Positions 6,018 through 7,837 of a stretch of 7,837 nucleotides of DNA are shown piece after piece. A program made the position numbers and the translations under genes. How positions within the stretch are numbered: position 1 is the first letter of the stretch; each line of letters starts with the position of its first letter. The stretch lies in the NCBI GenBank assembly GCA_964519095.1, contig CAZFHV010000161.1, forward strand, positions 1 through 7,837. Reading direction: 5' to 3'. Source of the DNA: JAEHCY01 sp964519095. Lineage in GTDB: Bacteria; Pseudomonadota; Gammaproteobacteria; Chromatiales; Chromatiaceae. The notes beneath the pieces were generated by a model, which worked only from the letters and a program-made list of their open reading frames with translations, was not told the origin of the DNA and made no database searches.

Positions 6018-7094
6018 ATGACACCCCCCTCCAGGCCTCACCGGTTGGCGACAGCGCTGCTGATGGCCCTCGTCTCGGGCGGGACGGTCGCCGAGGTGAA
6101 CGTGCGCCTCAACGAGACCAGCCTCTCCCAGGACAAGCCCTTGCAGGTGACCTTCGAGGCAAGTGGCACGGCGGTCGCCTCCCCGGATCTCACGCCGCTA
6201 CAGGCCGATTTCGAGATCCTCAATCGCAGCGTGCAGCAGCGCAGCTCCACCATCAATGGCCGCCGCACCCAGTGGACCAGCCTCTCGCTCCTGCTCCGCG
6301 CCAAGCGTGGGGGCAAGTTGGAGATCCCCGCCCTGCACTTCGGTGGCGAAACCAGCCGCCCCCAGACGGTCACCATCCTGCCGGGAACGGAGCCTGTCCC
6401 TGCCGCCCCCCTGGGCCAGGGGGCAATGGCGCGCGACCTGCCCCCGCCCTGGGATAGCTTCGGGATGCCTCCCCCCCAGTTCGGCGCCCCCATGGGCGGG
6501 ATGGGTGCACCCTCCGGGCCCTTTGGCGGGATGTCCTCCTCCCAGTTACCGGCCTTCCCCACTGCTCCGCCCTTGGGGGATACGGCAGCTACAGCACCCG
6601 CTGCCGCGGGACGCAGGGCTACGCCACTGGCGGATGCCAGTCCGGTACCGGCGGTCGCACCGGATCAGACCTGGACCTGGATCGCGGGAATTGCCGTCGC
6701 CGGCTGGCTCGGCACCCTCTTTGTGTGCTGGATGCGCCGTCGCCAGCGGCAAGCCACGGCCGCCGAGGTCCCCCCCGCCGCGGTGCCAGCCGTCGTCCAG
6801 CCACACCTGGTCGAGCAGGAAACACCCCAGACCCAGGCGCTACGGCGGGTCGCTGGAGCCTACCAGAGCAGTAACGCGTCGGCGGCCCGCGAAGCACTCC
6901 TGGCCTGGGCGCGGCTCACCTGGGCCACCAATCCGCCGGGGAACCTCTCGCGCCTCGCCGAGCGCCTCCCCGAGCCCCTCAAGGGCTACGTCCTCGAGCT
7001 GGATGAGGCCCTCTACAGCCCCACGCCGGTCCCCTGGGAGCAAAGGCCCCTCCCCGACCTGCTCGGGAACCTGACCGTCCCGGGCGCCCGCTGA
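6018..7094 (+). CDS. Compact BatD-like exported, membrane-anchored protein
   Basis: A 358-aa protein whose N-terminus looks like a Sec signal peptide (hydrophobic about 10-22, cleavage near TVA/EV at 25). Residues 26-122 resemble one immunoglobulin-like repeat of the BatD 'oxygen tolerance' family: VRLNETSLSQDKPL, then a spaced DLTPLQADFEIL, then RTQWTSLSLLLRAKRGGKLEIPAL. A Pro/Gly/Met/Ala-rich linker with GAPMGGMGAPSGPFGGM-type repetition spans about 130-215. A membrane helix (219-237) and an RRRQR stop-transfer segment follow. The C-terminal domain (270-350) matches BatD tails: LAWARLTW, LSRLAERL, and LDEALYSPTPVPW. BatD proteins are usually longer, with several Ig-like repeats, and lie in moxR-bat clusters; no such partner is in this window. 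The function is not established. The ATG is chosen for its signal peptide, with no good Shine-Dalgarno. Confidence 0.75.
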   Translation: MTPPSRPHRLATALLMALVSGGTVAEVNVRLNETSLSQDKPLQVTFEASGTAVASPDLTPLQADFEILNRSVQQRSSTINGRRTQWTSLSLLLRAKRGGKLEIPALHFGGETSRPQTVTILPGTEPVPAAPLGQGAMARDLPPPWDSFGMPPPQFGAPMGGMGAPSGPFGGMSSSQLPAFPTAPPLGDTAATAPAAAGRRATPLADASPVPAVAPDQTWTWIAGIAVAGWLGTLFVCWMRRRQRQATAAEVPPAAVPAVVQPHLVEQETPQTQALRRVAGAYQSSNASAAREALLAWARLTWATNPPGNLSRLAERLPEPLKGYVLELDEALYSPTPVPWEQRPLPDLLGNLTVPGAR

Positions 7095-7127
7095 GACATC
7101 GCCCTTGCCCTCCACGGAGCCCTGGTC

Positions 7128-7134
7128 GGGAAGA
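7128..7134 (+). promoter_or_regulatory. gmhA ribosome binding site
   Basis: GGGAAGA lies 7 nt before the GTG at 7142. It is the only purine-rich site near that codon and supports GTG as the gmhA start. Confidence 0.5.
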
Positions 7135-7141
7135 GTACCCC

Positions 7142-7738
7142 GTGTACGAAGAGCGCATCATCCAACGCCTGGAGGCCCACCAAGCGGCGATCGAGGGACT
7201 CCGTCCCCATCTAGCCCTCATCGAACGCATGGCTCGGGTGATGATCGATGCCATCGAAAGGGGTGGGCGCATCTTTTGGCTGGGGAATGGGGGCAGCGCG
7301 GCCGACAGCCAGCACTTCGCCGCCGAGCTGGTGGGGCGCTTCGAGCGGGACCGCCCAGGACTCCCCGCCATTGCCTTGGTGACCAACGTGGCCACCCTGA
7401 CGGCGGTCTCCAATGACTACGGCTTCGAGCGTGTCTTTGCCCGCCAGGTGGAGGCCCTGTGCACGGAACGCGACTGTCTGATCGCGCTCAGCACTTCGGG
7501 CGACAGCCCCAACGTATTGGCGGCCATCGAAAGCGCCAGGTCCATTGGCACGGCCACCCTGGGTCTCACGGGCTATGGGGGGGGCGAGCTTAGACGACTA
7601 GCGGATCATTGCCTCGTGGTGCCCGCAAGAAACACCGCCGTCATCCAAGAGGCCCATTCGCTGATCTGCCACATCCTGTGCGATCTGGTGGAAGATTGGT
7701 TTTTCGTGGGTGGGACCAACAGAACCGCTGATCCTTAG
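7142..7738 (+). CDS. gmhA: D-sedoheptulose-7-phosphate isomerase GmhA
   Basis: A 198-aa SIS-domain enzyme that converts sedoheptulose 7-phosphate to D-glycero-D-manno-heptose 7-phosphate, the first step to the ADP-heptose used in the LPS inner core. The phosphosugar-binding loops are LGNGGSAADSQHFAAEL (47-63) and STSGDSPNV (117-125). All four zinc ligands of characterised GmhA enzymes are present at a constant offset of three: H58, E62, Q169 and H177 (H61, E65, Q172, H180 in E. coli). This favours GmhA over the related DnaA-binding protein DiaA. Length matches the family (about 190-200 aa). The start is GTG with a good Shine-Dalgarno. The gene follows the batD-like gene by 47 nt, so co-transcription is likely. 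No other heptose gene is in the window. The ending WFFVGGTNRTADP is slightly longer than typical. Confidence 0.93.
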   Translation: MYEERIIQRLEAHQAAIEGLRPHLALIERMARVMIDAIERGGRIFWLGNGGSAADSQHFAAELVGRFERDRPGLPAIALVTNVATLTAVSNDYGFERVFARQVEALCTERDCLIALSTSGDSPNVLAAIESARSIGTATLGLTGYGGGELRRLADHCLVVPARNTAVIQEAHSLICHILCDLVEDWFFVGGTNRTADP

Positions 7739-7837
7739 ATCGCGGAAACACCTAGATTATGTGTGGAGAGCCGGCAGGCACTGAGAAGGAGCACAGGAAG
7801 CGGAAGCGAGTGCGACGCCCCCCGCGTAGCCGTAGAG
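7739..7837. other. Window edge after gmhA, no supported gene
   Basis: These 99 nt hold no recognisable terminator, RNA or protein. A frame from an ATG at 7759 stays open to the edge but encodes an Arg/Lys-rich string without family resemblance. GTGTG at 7761-7765 and GTGCG at 7810-7814 each fit the GUGYG consensus at the 5' end of group II introns, but that pattern is short and common. The purine-rich text that follows (AGGAGCACAGGAAGCGGAAG) resembles in style the left edge of the window. Confidence 0.3.

Noticed and set aside
7081..7090. Palindrome CGGGCGCCCG at the end of the batD-like gene
   Set aside because: It falls in the last codons (Gly-Ala-Arg), has no loop or T-run, and is explained by GC-rich coding sequence.
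1..7837. CRISPR arrays, tRNA or rRNA genes, toxin-antitoxin or defence genes
   Set aside because: No regularly spaced repeats, cloverleaf-like segments, rRNA motifs or defence-type proteins were found on either strand. The coding content is housekeeping plus one BatD-like gene.

Overview
The window is a high-GC stretch, estimated by eye at about 65% G+C, that looks like a gammaproteobacterial chromosome, plausibly a Chromatiales/Ectothiorhodospiraceae-type lineage. The evidence is a complete E. coli-type succinate dehydrogenase operon with heme-ligand and quinone-site residues in both anchors, an sdhE gene closing the operon, a RecJ whose N-terminus and motifs follow the gammaproteobacterial pattern, and a GmhA for LPS heptose. 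The genus cannot be fixed from the sequence. The odd length, an internal run of 17 Ns, and gene-free structured sequence at the left edge suggest a whole draft contig whose ends fall in repeated or mobile DNA; that is inference.

Layout, left to right. 1-233: no gene, several GC-rich inverted complementarities, possible mobile-element or group II intron-like remnant. 234-3709, minus strand: sdhC-sdhD-sdhA-sdhB-sdhE, tightly packed (sdhC/sdhD overlap by 4 nt, the other gaps are 5-10 nt), read from a probable promoter at 3876-3902. The sdhA gene carries the N gap. 3946-5685, minus strand: recJ, the DHH-family single-strand 5'-3' exonuclease. 5686-6017: divergent intergenic region with a recognisable -10-like element on each strand. 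6018-7094, plus strand: a compact BatD-like exported, membrane-anchored protein. 7142-7738, plus strand: gmhA, sedoheptulose-7-phosphate isomerase. 7739-7837: no supported gene.

Functionally, the Sdh proteins form one unit. SdhA (flavoprotein), SdhB (iron-sulfur) and the SdhC/SdhD anchor form respiratory complex II, and SdhE helps attach FAD to SdhA. RecJ is an independent repair gene. The BatD-like gene and gmhA lie 47 nt apart on the same strand and may be co-transcribed; both products concern the envelope, but no functional link is shown.

Most of the window is ordinary housekeeping sequence. The parts worth a second look are the shortened, apparently solitary BatD-like protein, the structured non-coding left edge, the gap size in sdhA, and several start-site details.
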